Shown here piece after piece: positions 30,216-39,415 of a stretch of 64,000 bases of DNA (its first letter is position 1; every line of letters begins with the position of its first letter). The position numbers and the translations under genes are program-made. This stretch comes from Formivibrio sp. (GTDB lineage: Bacteria; Pseudomonadota; Gammaproteobacteria; Burkholderiales; Chitinibacteraceae), in assembly GCA_031291275.1 (NCBI GenBank), contig JARLJJ010000043.1, positions 1-64,000 of the forward strand. The letters are read 5' to 3'. Below the pieces are notes generated by a model that was given only the letters and a program-made list of their open reading frames with translations, was not told the DNA's origin and searched no databases.

Positions 30216-31574
30216 ATGTCACTACGGGAACGACTTGAAGACATTCAGAAAGATACGGTACAAGCACCCGTGACGGCGCAACAGACCGGTTTTTCCGACA
30301 ACAAGACTTATCAGGAATTGAAATCACGCATCCACCGCAAACTGTTGGATCGCGTTGATCTTGCCGTCATGGAAACCCTCGCGCCGGAACGCCTTCGCGA
30401 TGAAGTGAAAACCCTCGTCGAACGGCTGCTTTCAGAAGAAACCTTGGCCATCAACGAGGCCGAACGCAATAGCTTGGTGCGCGATATTCAGCATGAAGTC
30501 CTCGGCCTTGGGCCATTAGAGCCGTTACTGGCCGACCCCAGCGTATCGGACATCCTGGTCAACACCTATCGCCAAGTCTATGTGGAGCGCTTCGGTAAGC
30601 TGGAAAAAAGTGACGTCGTTTTTGAAAACGATGCCCATCTGATGAAAATCATCGACAAGATCGTTTCAAGAATCGGGCGGCGCGTTGATGAATCCAGTCC
30701 TATGGTGGATGCACGCTTACCTGACGGTTCTCGGGTCAACGCCATCATTCCCCCGTTGGCAGTAGATGGTCCGCTGCTTTCAATCCGTAAATTTGCCGTC
30801 ACGCCCTTGCGCATGGACGACATCATGCACCTCAAGAGCCTGACACCAGCCATGGCTGAAGTCGTCGAAGGCCTGGTCAAGGCACGGGTAAACATCCTGA
30901 TTTCCGGAGGCACCGGCAGTGGAAAAACCACCTTGCTCAATATTCTTTCAGGCTTTATCCCGGTAACCGAGCGCATCGTCACCATTGAAGATGCCGCCGA
31001 ACTACAACTGCAACAGCCCCATGTTGTCCGACTGGAAACCCGCCCGCCCAACATCGAAGGCAAAGGCGAAGTCACCCAGCGTTCATTGGTAAAAAACAGC
31101 CTGCGCATGCGCCCGGATCGCATCATCATTGGCGAAGTGCGCGGTGCGGAAGTGCTGGATATGTTGCAGGCCATGAATACCGGCCACGATGGATCAATGA
31201 CTACCGTTCACGCCAACAACCCGCGCGATGCGCTGACCCGGCTGGAAAACATGATTGGATTGGGCGGGCTGACTTTGCCACCCAAGGCCATGCGTCAGCA
31301 AATCAGTTCCGCATTGAGTGCGTTGATTCACGTTACCCGGCTTTCCGATGGCAAGCGCAAGATCGTGTGCGTTGAAGAGATTACCGGCATGGAAGGCGAC
31401 ATCATTACCACGCAGGAAATCTTCTCTTTTGTTCAAACCGGCATCACCGAAGATGGCACGGTACTTGGGCATTATCGAGCATCCGGCATCCGGCCAAAGT
31501 TTGCAGAAAAACTGCGTGTACACGGCATTCCGCTACACGACGATATCTTTGATCCCACACGATTGTATGAATAG
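30216..31574 (+). CDS. tadA: Tad pilus motor ATPase TadA/CpaF
   Basis: Hexameric secretion ATPase driving pilus extension and, in Tad systems, retraction. The 452-residue protein has Walker A GGTGSGKT (231-238), Asp box TIEDAAE (256-262), Walker B IIIGEVRG (303-310) and His box [12 protein letters not shown] (323-334). The N-terminal domain ([20 protein letters not shown]) is typical. ATG 30216 is used, with AAGGGG upstream, rather than GTG 30210. Confidence 0.96.
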   Translation: MSLRERLEDIQKDTVQAPVTAQQTGFSDNKTYQELKSRIHRKLLDRVDLAVMETLAPERLRDEVKTLVERLLSEETLAINEAERNSLVRDIQHEVLGLGPLEPLLADPSVSDILVNTYRQVYVERFGKLEKSDVVFENDAHLMKIIDKIVSRIGRRVDESSPMVDARLPDGSRVNAIIPPLAVDGPLLSIRKFAVTPLRMDDIMHLKSLTPAMAEVVEGLVKARVNILISGGTGSGKTTLLNILSGFIPVTERIVTIEDAAELQLQQPHVVRLETRPPNIEGKGEVTQRSLVKNSLRMRPDRIIIGEVRGAEVLDMLQAMNTGHDGSMTTVHANNPRDALTRLENMIGLGGLTLPPKAMRQQISSALSALIHVTRLSDGKRKIVCVEEITGMEGDIITTQEIFSFVQTGITEDGTVLGHYRASGIRPKFAEKLRVHGIPLHDDIFDPTRLYE

Positions 31575-31583
31575 GAGCCAATC

Positions 31584-32558
31584 ATGGACAACCTATATTA
31601 CGCATTCGTCATCCTCGGCTTTCTTGCCGTAGTGCTATTCCTGGAAGGAGCCTATCTGGCCTGGAACGCTTACAAGGGACCGGAAGCAAAGCGGATCGAA
31701 CGCCGTTTGCAGGCTTTGTCGGCGGGGGGGGCGGCTTCAACGGAATTAACCATCGTCAAGAAACGGCTGTTAAGCGAAACTCCGGCCATTGAGCGCATGT
31801 TGCTGGAAATACCACGCATCCATCTTCTAGACCGATTGTTACTGCAGTCGGGCCTGAAGATGAACGTAGGTGGATTTCTGGGTTTAACGCTTCTGGCTGC
31901 GGCAGTCGGCTTGGTCTTGGCCATCCTGTTAACTCTTCCTTTTCTTCTCATGCTTGTTGCTGCCGTCGTCGTGGGCATCCTGCCTCTGATGTATGTCCTG
32001 AATTCCAAACAAAAGCGCCTGAACATGGTCGAGCAGCAGCTTCCCGATGCCCTTGATCTGATGGGGCGGGCCTTGCGGGCAGGCCATGCTCTGCCTGGTG
32101 CATTGAAAATGGTGGCCGACGAGATGGCTGAACCGATTGCAGGCGAGTTTCGCACCACCTTTGACGAAATGAATTACGGCATATCCCTGCAAGATTCATT
32201 GACCAATCTAGCCACCCGCGTGCCCATCACGGATTTGCGATATTTTGTGATTTCCGTACTCATCCAGCGAGAAACCGGCGGCAACTTGGCGGAGCTACTG
32301 GACAAGATCAGCGCATTGATTCGCGCCCGCTTCAAACTACTGGGCACCGTGCGGGTGCTTTCTGCAGAAGGACGTCTTTCTGCCTGGATTCTGACCATCC
32401 TGCCATTCGCCTTGGCCGGGGTAATTCGCATACTCAACCCCACATTTATCAATGTGCTGTGGACAGACCCAGCAGGCCAGAAAATGGTGATTGGTGCGTT
32501 GATTGTCATGGCTCTTGGCATCTTCTGGATGTGGCGCATTATCAAGATTCGGGTATAA
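31584..32558 (+). CDS. tadB: Tad inner-membrane platform protein TadB
   Basis: Platform protein of the GspF/PilC type on which TadA acts. The 324-residue product has N-terminal helices, then a cytoplasmic T2SSF domain with QQLPDALDLMGRALRAGHAL and FVISVLIQRETGGNLAELLD, and C-terminal helices. It begins 10 bases after tadA and pairs with TadC. Confidence 0.94.
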   Translation: MDNLYYAFVILGFLAVVLFLEGAYLAWNAYKGPEAKRIERRLQALSAGGAASTELTIVKKRLLSETPAIERMLLEIPRIHLLDRLLLQSGLKMNVGGFLGLTLLAAAVGLVLAILLTLPFLLMLVAAVVVGILPLMYVLNSKQKRLNMVEQQLPDALDLMGRALRAGHALPGALKMVADEMAEPIAGEFRTTFDEMNYGISLQDSLTNLATRVPITDLRYFVISVLIQRETGGNLAELLDKISALIRARFKLLGTVRVLSAEGRLSAWILTILPFALAGVIRILNPTFINVLWTDPAGQKMVIGALIVMALGIFWMWRIIKIRV

Positions 32559-32586
32559 ACCCTTTAACAAAACAGGTGGCAACATC

Positions 32587-33525
32587 ATGACTACCTTGCA
32601 AATTTTGTATCTGGCCGTGGTATTTGTAGCGGCATTTGCGGTGGCGCTTGTAATCCTCTGGCAGTTGGGCCCCAGCCCTGTCCGCCAACGACTGGCACAA
32701 CTCTCCGGAGCAGGCACCACTGATTCCAACATGCCTGAATGGATTCAGCGTATCTCAAAGCTAAGCGGTCCGCTTGCCAAGCTTTCCCTGCCGAAAGAAG
32801 GATGGGAAGGCTCCACATTACGGATCCGTTTTATGAATGCGGGCTACCGGACAGCTTCCGCCCCTGTCTTGTTCTTCGCAGCCAAAACCCTGCTGACCAT
32901 ATTGCTCCCCGGCTTGCTGCTGCTGTATATCGGCATTGCCAATATTACGTTCAAATCAGGTAATACCTTTCTCCTGCTGCTTTTGCTCCTGGCTGCAATC
33001 GGATATTTCCTGCCAAACGCCCTCCTGGCGCGGCGGATTGCCTACCGCAAGCGGGAAATATTCGAAAGTTTCCCCGATGCCATTGACCTGATGACCGTGT
33101 GTATCGAAGCTGGCTTGGGCTTGGATGCTGCCATTGGCCGTGTCGGGGATGAAATGCGCATGAAGAGCGCCATCCTGGCCGATGAATTACATCTGGTAAA
33201 TCTGGAACTGCGCGCAGGCAGCACTCGGGAACGCGCGCTCAGGAACCTTGCCCTGCGTACCGGCGTAGAGGAAGTGGATAACCTTGTTGCCATGCTGATC
33301 CAGGCAGATCGATTTGGTACCAGCGTGGCCGATTCGTTGCGTATCCATTCAGAAAGCTTGCGCACCAAACGCCGGCTGCGTGCAGAAGAAGCCGCAGCCA
33401 AGGTTCCAATCAAGTTGCTTTTCCCGCTGATTTTCTGCGTGTTCCCATCCATGATTTTGGTACTACTCGGCCCGGCATTTATCAGTATTTACCGCGTGCT
33501 GCTGCCAACACTGGCAGGACATTGA
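32587..33525 (+). CDS. tadC: Tad inner-membrane platform protein TadC
   Basis: Second GspF-type platform protein, 312 residues. The T2SSF core shows FPDAIDLMTVCIEAGLGLDA and LRAGSTRERALRNLALRTGV, and a C-terminal helix pair contains KLLFPLIFCVFPSMILVLLG. ATG 32587 follows AGGTGG; an in-frame upstream start overlaps tadB. TadB and TadC likely form a heteromeric platform. Confidence 0.94.
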   Translation: MTTLQILYLAVVFVAAFAVALVILWQLGPSPVRQRLAQLSGAGTTDSNMPEWIQRISKLSGPLAKLSLPKEGWEGSTLRIRFMNAGYRTASAPVLFFAAKTLLTILLPGLLLLYIGIANITFKSGNTFLLLLLLLAAIGYFLPNALLARRIAYRKREIFESFPDAIDLMTVCIEAGLGLDAAIGRVGDEMRMKSAILADELHLVNLELRAGSTRERALRNLALRTGVEEVDNLVAMLIQADRFGTSVADSLRIHSESLRTKRRLRAEEAAAKVPIKLLFPLIFCVFPSMILVLLGPAFISIYRVLLPTLAGH

Positions 33526-33547
33526 GCTCTTCATAGGAGAGACCAAC

Positions 33548-34690
33548 ATGAAAACCAAAAAAGTACTATTTCCAATTGTTTGCTGCATTCCATTTTTGAG
33601 TAGCTGCTCTTCAGTTGATACTGCGCACAATGCGACATGGGAGCTCAACCCGGTTTACAGCATTAACCAAATGACTGACAGCCCGACCGCCCTGTATCAG
33701 TTGGGTCGCTATTATCAAGGTCAAAAACGCTATGATCAGGCTGCAACGGCATATCTAAGGGCTCTGGCCGCGAACTCAAATTTCGTCGAGGCCCACAACG
33801 GGCTAGGCGTGGTTTATGCCATGCAAGGCCGTTATGAAGAAGCCATCTCGGCATTCCGTACCGCAATCAGTCTAGCCCCCGAGGCAGCTCACCTTCGCAA
33901 CAATTTGGGATACGTGCTCTACCTGCAAGGCTCTTATACCGAGGCGGTATCGACACTTGAAAAAGCAGCCCAGCTTGATCCAACAAACTTGCGCACGATG
34001 AGTAACCTCACGCTGGCCTCTGCCAAGAGTGACAATCCAGAGCACGTACCAGTGAGCACAGCCACCGCGGAACCCGTTGAAGCAACAACGATTGCACAGA
34101 CCGCCCCTGCTGAGCCGGCAGCCCTGGCGCAGGAGCAATGGCCAGAACCACCCCTGCTAGCCAGTCATGAAAACTCTCCACTAGCCGCCACGAAAAGTCA
34201 CCTGGAAACAGTACAACTTGCACCCAACGTGTATGAATTACGCGAACGCGTCATGCCGGCACAGCTTGCAACGGCCGAAGCCATCGCCCCGCAGCCTGTT
34301 GCTGCACCGACAAAATCAACCACCCTCCGGCTGGAGGTTTCCAACGGTAATGGCATAACCGGATTCGCCCGAAAAGTAAGCGGATTCTTGGTTAATCAAG
34401 GATATCGATCGGCTCGTCTGACTAACCAGAAGCCATTCCAAGTATCTATTTCGCAAATTCAATATCGTCCTGGTTTTAGAGATGCAGCCCAGAACCTAAA
34501 ATCAAGCCTCCCGCCAGAGCCCAATCTGGAATTGGTCCAGACCAACACCTTGCGAGCGGATATTCAGGCGCGGATTCTGCTTGGCAAGGATATGTCGCGG
34601 AACGTGGCTCAATACGAGCCCGTAAAACAAAAGACAGCGGTGGCATTCAATAGCGCGGGTGCCGATATCCCCCACACGAGTGCCAAGTAG
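33548..34690 (+). CDS. tadD: TadD-like TPR lipoprotein with LytR C-terminal domain
   Basis: A 380-residue protein with a lipobox (FLSSC, Cys at residue 20) and about three tetratricopeptide repeats (roughly residues 45-150, such as AHNGLGVVYAMQGRYEEAIS). A low-complexity Ala/Pro/Thr linker follows. The C-terminal LytR_C-like domain reads LRLEVSNGNGITGFARKVSG followed by FLVNQGY. TadD proteins are needed for Tad assembly; the LytR_C part may contact the cell wall. Last gene before a terminator-like hairpin. Confidence 0.85.
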   Translation: MKTKKVLFPIVCCIPFLSSCSSVDTAHNATWELNPVYSINQMTDSPTALYQLGRYYQGQKRYDQAATAYLRALAANSNFVEAHNGLGVVYAMQGRYEEAISAFRTAISLAPEAAHLRNNLGYVLYLQGSYTEAVSTLEKAAQLDPTNLRTMSNLTLASAKSDNPEHVPVSTATAEPVEATTIAQTAPAEPAALAQEQWPEPPLLASHENSPLAATKSHLETVQLAPNVYELRERVMPAQLATAEAIAPQPVAAPTKSTTLRLEVSNGNGITGFARKVSGFLVNQGYRSARLTNQKPFQVSISQIQYRPGFRDAAQNLKSSLPPEPNLELVQTNTLRADIQARILLGKDMSRNVAQYEPVKQKTAVAFNSAGADIPHTSAK

Positions 34691-34740
34691 CCGCTCCTCT
34701 TCATCCCAACTTTCTGAAATGCAGAGTAAGAGGAACACAT

Positions 34741-34783
34741 ATACAAGAACTGGCAGCAAGTCTGTTGCCAGTTCTTGTATTTT
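34741..34783 (+). terminator. Terminator of the tad operon
   Basis: Perfect 15-bp inverted repeat (34741-34755 with 34766-34780) around a 10-base loop, followed by TTTC. It lies 50 bases after the last tad gene. The T-run is short, so it could also be an mRNA-stabilising hairpin. Confidence 0.8.
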
Positions 34784-34898
34784 CAACGTTAAGATTTCCC
34801 ACCACGCTATTAATGCCATTAAGGCGTACCTTTTGAAGCGATCTACAGCCAGCGCTTGCCAAAAACAGGCTGCATGAGTAGAATCCCGCTCTCTCGTT

Positions 34899-34975
34899 AG
34901 GCACGTAGCTCAGCTGGTTAGAGCACCACCTTGACATGGTGGGGGTCGTTGGTTCGAGTCCAATCGTGCCTACCA
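34899..34975 (+). tRNA. tRNA-Val(GAC)
   Basis: A 77-base cloverleaf. The acceptor AGGCACG pairs with CGTGCCT, U8-A9 and the D-arm GCTCAGCTGGTTAGAGC follow, then the anticodon stem CCACC/GGTGG around TTGACAT (anticodon GAC) and a T-arm with GGTTCGAGTCC. CCA is encoded. Confidence 0.97.
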
Positions 34976-35064
34976 ACGAATAAAAGGGATCCAGTCCATG
35001 TTCCGAACTACCACGACCACCGCAATCATTTACCGGTAGGTCGTGCCTTGGGCTAGATTCAGAC

Positions 35065-35096
35065 AAAAGTGCGGCTAAACCCCGCACTTTTTTTTT
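35065..35096 (+). terminator. Rho-independent terminator before thrS
   Basis: GTGCGG/CCGCAC stem extended by flanking A/T pairs, loop about CTAAACC, then nine T residues. It lies 90 bases after tRNA-Val and 32 bases before thrS, so it could end the tRNA transcript or act as an attenuator for thrS. Confidence 0.85.
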
Positions 35097-35127
35097 GCCG
35101 TTTTAATTCAGCTAGCAGGTGATGATT

Positions 35128-37026
35128 ATGCCGGTCGTAACGCTTCCAGATGGTTCCCAGCGCTCTTTTGATGCACCAGTAACCGTGGCACAAATTGCCG
35201 CAAGCATCGGTGCAGGCCTTGCCCGCGCGGCACTTGCCGGCAAAGTTAATGGCACAGCGGTAGATACCAGTTACTTGATCGATTCGGACGTCCAGCTCGC
35301 CATCATCACGGACCGGGACGCAGACGGTCTGGATATCATCCGCCACTCCACTGCCCACTTGCTGGCCCAAGCAGTCAAACAACTGTTTCCGGAAGCGCAA
35401 GTCACCATTGGCCCGATGATCGATAACGGCTTCTACTACGACTTCTCGTACAAACGCCCATTTACGCCAGAAGATCTGACCGCCATCGAAAAAAGAATGG
35501 CGGAACTCGCCAAAGCCGATACACCACTGGAACGGACAGAATTGTCACGCGATGATGCCGTGGCCTATTTCAAGTCAATCGGTGAAAAATACAAAGCAGA
35601 GATCATCGAATCGATTCCGGCTGATCAGGTGCTTTCACTGTATAAGCAAGGCGATTTCACTGACCTGTGTCGCGGCCCGCACGTGCCTTCCACTGGCAAG
35701 CTGAAAGTCTTCAAGCTGATGAAGGTCGCCGGCGCCTACTGGCGCGGCGACAGCAAGAATGAAATGCTGCAGCGCGTGTATGGCACCGCTTGGGCAAAGA
35801 AAGAAGACCTCGACCAGTACCTCAACATGTTGGAAGAAGCCGAAAAACGCGATCACCGCAAAATCGGCAAGCAACTGGACCTCTTTCACATGCAGGATGA
35901 GGCACCGGGCATGGTGTTCTGGCACCCCAAGGGCTGGACACTGTGGCAATCGATCGAACAATACATGCGCCGCGTCCTGAACGCCCACGGCTACCAGGAA
36001 ATCCGCACGCCGCAAATCATGGATCGGGTGCTCTGGGAAAAATCCGGGCACTGGCAAAACTACAAAGACAATATGTTCACGACGGAATCGGAAAAACACG
36101 ATTACGCGGTGAAACCCATGAACTGCCCAGGCCACATCCAGGTCTTCAATAGCGATTTGCGATCCTATCGCGACCTGCCATTGCGCTATGCCGAATTTGG
36201 CGCCTGCCACCGCAACGAGCCTTCGGGCAGCCTGCACGGCATGATGCGAGTACGTGGATTTACCCAGGATGACGCACACATTTTCTGCACTGAAGCGCAA
36301 GTACAGGAAGAATCCGCGCGCTTCATCGATTTGTTGCAAAAGGTTTATACCGCATTCGGGTTTGAAGACATTGTCGTCAAGCTCTCGACCCGCCCGGAAA
36401 AGCGTATCGGCACGGATGAGCAGTGGGATCGCGCCGAAGGCGCACTGATTGCCGCACTTGAATCCAAAGGGCTGGCTTATGAACTGCAGCCAGGAGAAGG
36501 TGCATTTTATGGCCCGAAAATTGAATTCTCTCTCAAGGATTGCCTAGGTCGGGTCTGGCAATGTGGTACCCTGCAGCTCGATCCCAATCTGCCCGAACGC
36601 CTCGGCGCTGAATATGTGGACGAACACAGCACGCGTCAACGCCCGATTATGCTGCATCGTGCGGTACTTGGTTCACTTGAGCGATTCATTGGTATTTTGA
36701 TCGAACACCATGCTGGCGCCTTCCCGCTCTGGCTGGCTCCGGTACAAATTGCCGTGCTGAATATCTCGGAACATCAGGCCGATTACACTCAAGAAGTGGC
36801 CACACAATTGAAATCTGCAGGCCTGCGTGTTGTTGTTGACTTGAGAAACGAGAAGATTACCTATAAAATCCGGGAACATAGCTTGCAGCGCCTTCCTTAT
36901 CAGCTCATTGTGGGCGACAAAGAAAAAGCTGCTGGCTTGGTGGCCGTGCGTAGCCGTACTGGTGAAGACTTGGGTCAGATGACAGTCGCAGCGCTGATTG
37001 AGCGCCTGCAAACTGAGCTTGCTTAA
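35128..37026 (+). CDS. thrS: Threonine--tRNA ligase
   Basis: Class II synthetase charging tRNA-Thr. The 632-residue protein has an N-terminal TGS domain ([19 protein letters not shown]), the editing domain with [11 protein letters not shown], and the catalytic core with MNCPGH, motif 2 [13 protein letters not shown] and the zinc ligands Cys/His. The C-terminal anticodon-binding domain ends in [15 protein letters not shown] 35128 gives the family start [10 protein letters not shown] with AGGTG 6 bases before; ATG 35122 and GTG 35119 are alternatives. It heads the thrS-infC-rpmI-rplT block. Confidence 0.97.
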   Translation: MPVVTLPDGSQRSFDAPVTVAQIAASIGAGLARAALAGKVNGTAVDTSYLIDSDVQLAIITDRDADGLDIIRHSTAHLLAQAVKQLFPEAQVTIGPMIDNGFYYDFSYKRPFTPEDLTAIEKRMAELAKADTPLERTELSRDDAVAYFKSIGEKYKAEIIESIPADQVLSLYKQGDFTDLCRGPHVPSTGKLKVFKLMKVAGAYWRGDSKNEMLQRVYGTAWAKKEDLDQYLNMLEEAEKRDHRKIGKQLDLFHMQDEAPGMVFWHPKGWTLWQSIEQYMRRVLNAHGYQEIRTPQIMDRVLWEKSGHWQNYKDNMFTTESEKHDYAVKPMNCPGHIQVFNSDLRSYRDLPLRYAEFGACHRNEPSGSLHGMMRVRGFTQDDAHIFCTEAQVQEESARFIDLLQKVYTAFGFEDIVVKLSTRPEKRIGTDEQWDRAEGALIAALESKGLAYELQPGEGAFYGPKIEFSLKDCLGRVWQCGTLQLDPNLPERLGAEYVDEHSTRQRPIMLHRAVLGSLERFIGILIEHHAGAFPLWLAPVQIAVLNISEHQADYTQEVATQLKSAGLRVVVDLRNEKITYKIREHSLQRLPYQLIVGDKEKAAGLVAVRSRTGEDLGQMTVAALIERLQTELA

Positions 37027-37080
37027 GACCAGAAGGCAACAGACGCACGGTTTTTGTTTTGACTGACTTGGAGAATTGCG

Positions 37081-37605
37081 ATAGCTGCCCAGGAAAAAGA
37101 GCCGCGGATCAACGGTGAGATTACCGCGCGCGAAATTCGATTACAGGGTGTGGAGGGTGAACAGCTTGGCATCGTGAACCTGTATGATGCCCTGCGTTTG
37201 GCTGAAGAGGCCGAGGTGGATTTGGTTGAAATTGCGCCCACCGCGCAACCCCCGGTTTGTCGGCTGATGGATTACGGTAAGTTCAAATACCAGAACTCCA
37301 AAAAACTTCACGCTGCCAAACTCAAGCAAAAGCAGATTCAGATCAAGGAAGTCAAGTTCCGCCCGGGTACGGACGAGAACGACTACCAGATCAAATTGCG
37401 AAATGTGATCCGCTTCCTGGAAGAAGGCGACAAGGCCAAGATTACCTTGCGCTATCGCGGCCGTGAAATGGCCCACCAGGAAATCGGCATGGCGCAACTG
37501 AGACGCATCGAAGCCGATTTGGGCGAACTGGCAGTTGTCGAGCAGTTCCCCAAACTGGAAGGTCGCCAGATGGTCATGATGCTGGCGCCAAAGAAGAAGA
37601 TTTAA
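37081..37605 (+). CDS. infC: Translation initiation factor IF-3
   Basis: IF-3 binds the 30S subunit, prevents subunit joining and proofreads the start codon. Frame and similarity extend upstream of any [29 protein letters not shown] is the expected N-terminus. I therefore start at ATA 37081, 7 bases after GGAG (37070-37073); ATT 37075 is the alternative but nearly touches that site. A rare start codon is the known device for IF-3 self-regulation. About 174 residues; the C-terminal domain has [20 protein letters not shown] and ends [11 protein letters not shown]. Starting at GTG 37150 would cut off the N-terminal domain's beginning. Confidence 0.93.
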   Translation: MAAQEKEPRINGEITAREIRLQGVEGEQLGIVNLYDALRLAEEAEVDLVEIAPTAQPPVCRLMDYGKFKYQNSKKLHAAKLKQKQIQIKEVKFRPGTDENDYQIKLRNVIRFLEEGDKAKITLRYRGREMAHQEIGMAQLRRIEADLGELAVVEQFPKLEGRQMVMMLAPKKKI

Positions 37606-37747
37606 TATTTACCGGGCTTGCAGCTGCGCCCGGCAAGACAATCTCGAAAGCGATTGTTGGCAGCTGCATAAAAGCGAGGTGGCGGGCTTTAAGACTCTTT
37701 CGGGAGCGCCTGTTGCCGAATCTAAATGTTGTAAATAGGAACTCATC
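37606..37747 (+). promoter_or_regulatory. Structured infC-rpmI leader, possible L20 operator
   Basis: CCGGGC (37612-37617) pairs with GCCCGG (37628-37633). Its loop contains GCAGCTGC (37620-37627), and an identical, self-complementary GCAGCTGC lies at 37660-37667, so the loop could pair downstream as a pseudoknot. A second small hairpin (ACAATC/GATTGT, 37638-37657) lies between. In E. coli, ribosomal protein L20 represses rpmI-rplT through a pseudoknot in this same intergenic area. That this one is equivalent is an inference. Confidence 0.5.
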
Positions 37748-37945
37748 ATGCCCAAGATGAAAACGAAGAGCGGCGCTAAAAAGCGCTTCATCGTTCAAGG
37801 CAGCGGTGGCATCAAACGCAGCAAAGCGTTCAAACGCCACATCCTGACCAAGAAAACCACCAAAAACAAGCGCCAATTGCGCGGCACCCAGCAAGTGAAC
37901 GCCAGTGACATGGGTCACGTGCGCGCCATGATGCCCTACGCATAA
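37748..37945 (+). CDS. rpmI: 50S ribosomal protein L35
   Basis: A 65-residue basic ribosomal protein beginning [14 protein letters not shown] and containing [16 protein letters not shown], the L35 hallmark. AGGAACTCATC precedes the ATG. Located in the conserved infC-rpmI-rplT order. Confidence 0.97.
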   Translation: MPKMKTKSGAKKRFIVQGSGGIKRSKAFKRHILTKKTTKNKRQLRGTQQVNASDMGHVRAMMPYA

Positions 37946-37963
37946 CGGAAAAGCAGAAGACAC

Positions 37964-38320
37964 ATGCGTCGCGTTAAACGTGGTGTAACGGCTCGCGCCC
38001 GTCACAAAAAAGTACTGGAACTTGCCAAGGGCTATCGCGGCCGTCGCAAGAACGTCTATCGCATCGCCAAACAGGCGGTGATGAAAGCCGGTCAATATGC
38101 ATACCGCGACCGTCGTCAGAAAAAGCGTCAATTCCGCGTTCTCTGGATTGCGCGTATCAACGCCGCTTCCCGTGAATGTGGCCTGGTATACAGCCGCTTC
38201 ATGAATGGCCTGAAGAAGGCTGGTATTGAAGTGGACCGCAAGGTTCTGGCCGACTTGGCCGTGTTTGACAAGCCGGCTTTTGCCAAGTTTGTCGAGCAAG
38301 CCAAGGCAAGCCTCGCCTGA
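37964..38320 (+). CDS. rplT: 50S ribosomal protein L20
   Basis: A 118-residue 23S rRNA-binding assembly protein, with [20 protein letters not shown] at the start and [17 protein letters not shown] in the middle. L20 is the usual autorepressor of its own operon. Followed by a strong terminator. Confidence 0.97.
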   Translation: MRRVKRGVTARARHKKVLELAKGYRGRRKNVYRIAKQAVMKAGQYAYRDRRQKKRQFRVLWIARINAASRECGLVYSRFMNGLKKAGIEVDRKVLADLAVFDKPAFAKFVEQAKASLA

Positions 38321-38335
38321 TCCAGAGCAGTAATT

Positions 38336-38364
38336 AAAGGGAGGCTAATCAGCCTCCCTTTTTT
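38336..38364 (+). terminator. Rho-independent terminator after rplT
   Basis: AAGGGAGGCT pairs with AGCCTCCCTT around the loop AATC (38337-38360), followed by TTTT. It lies 16 bases past the rplT stop and about 35 bases before pheS. Confidence 0.93.
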
Positions 38365-38377
38365 CTTTCCCTATTGA

Positions 38378-39400
<1,023 letters not shown>

Positions 39401-39415
39401 GAGCAGGAGCGCTCC

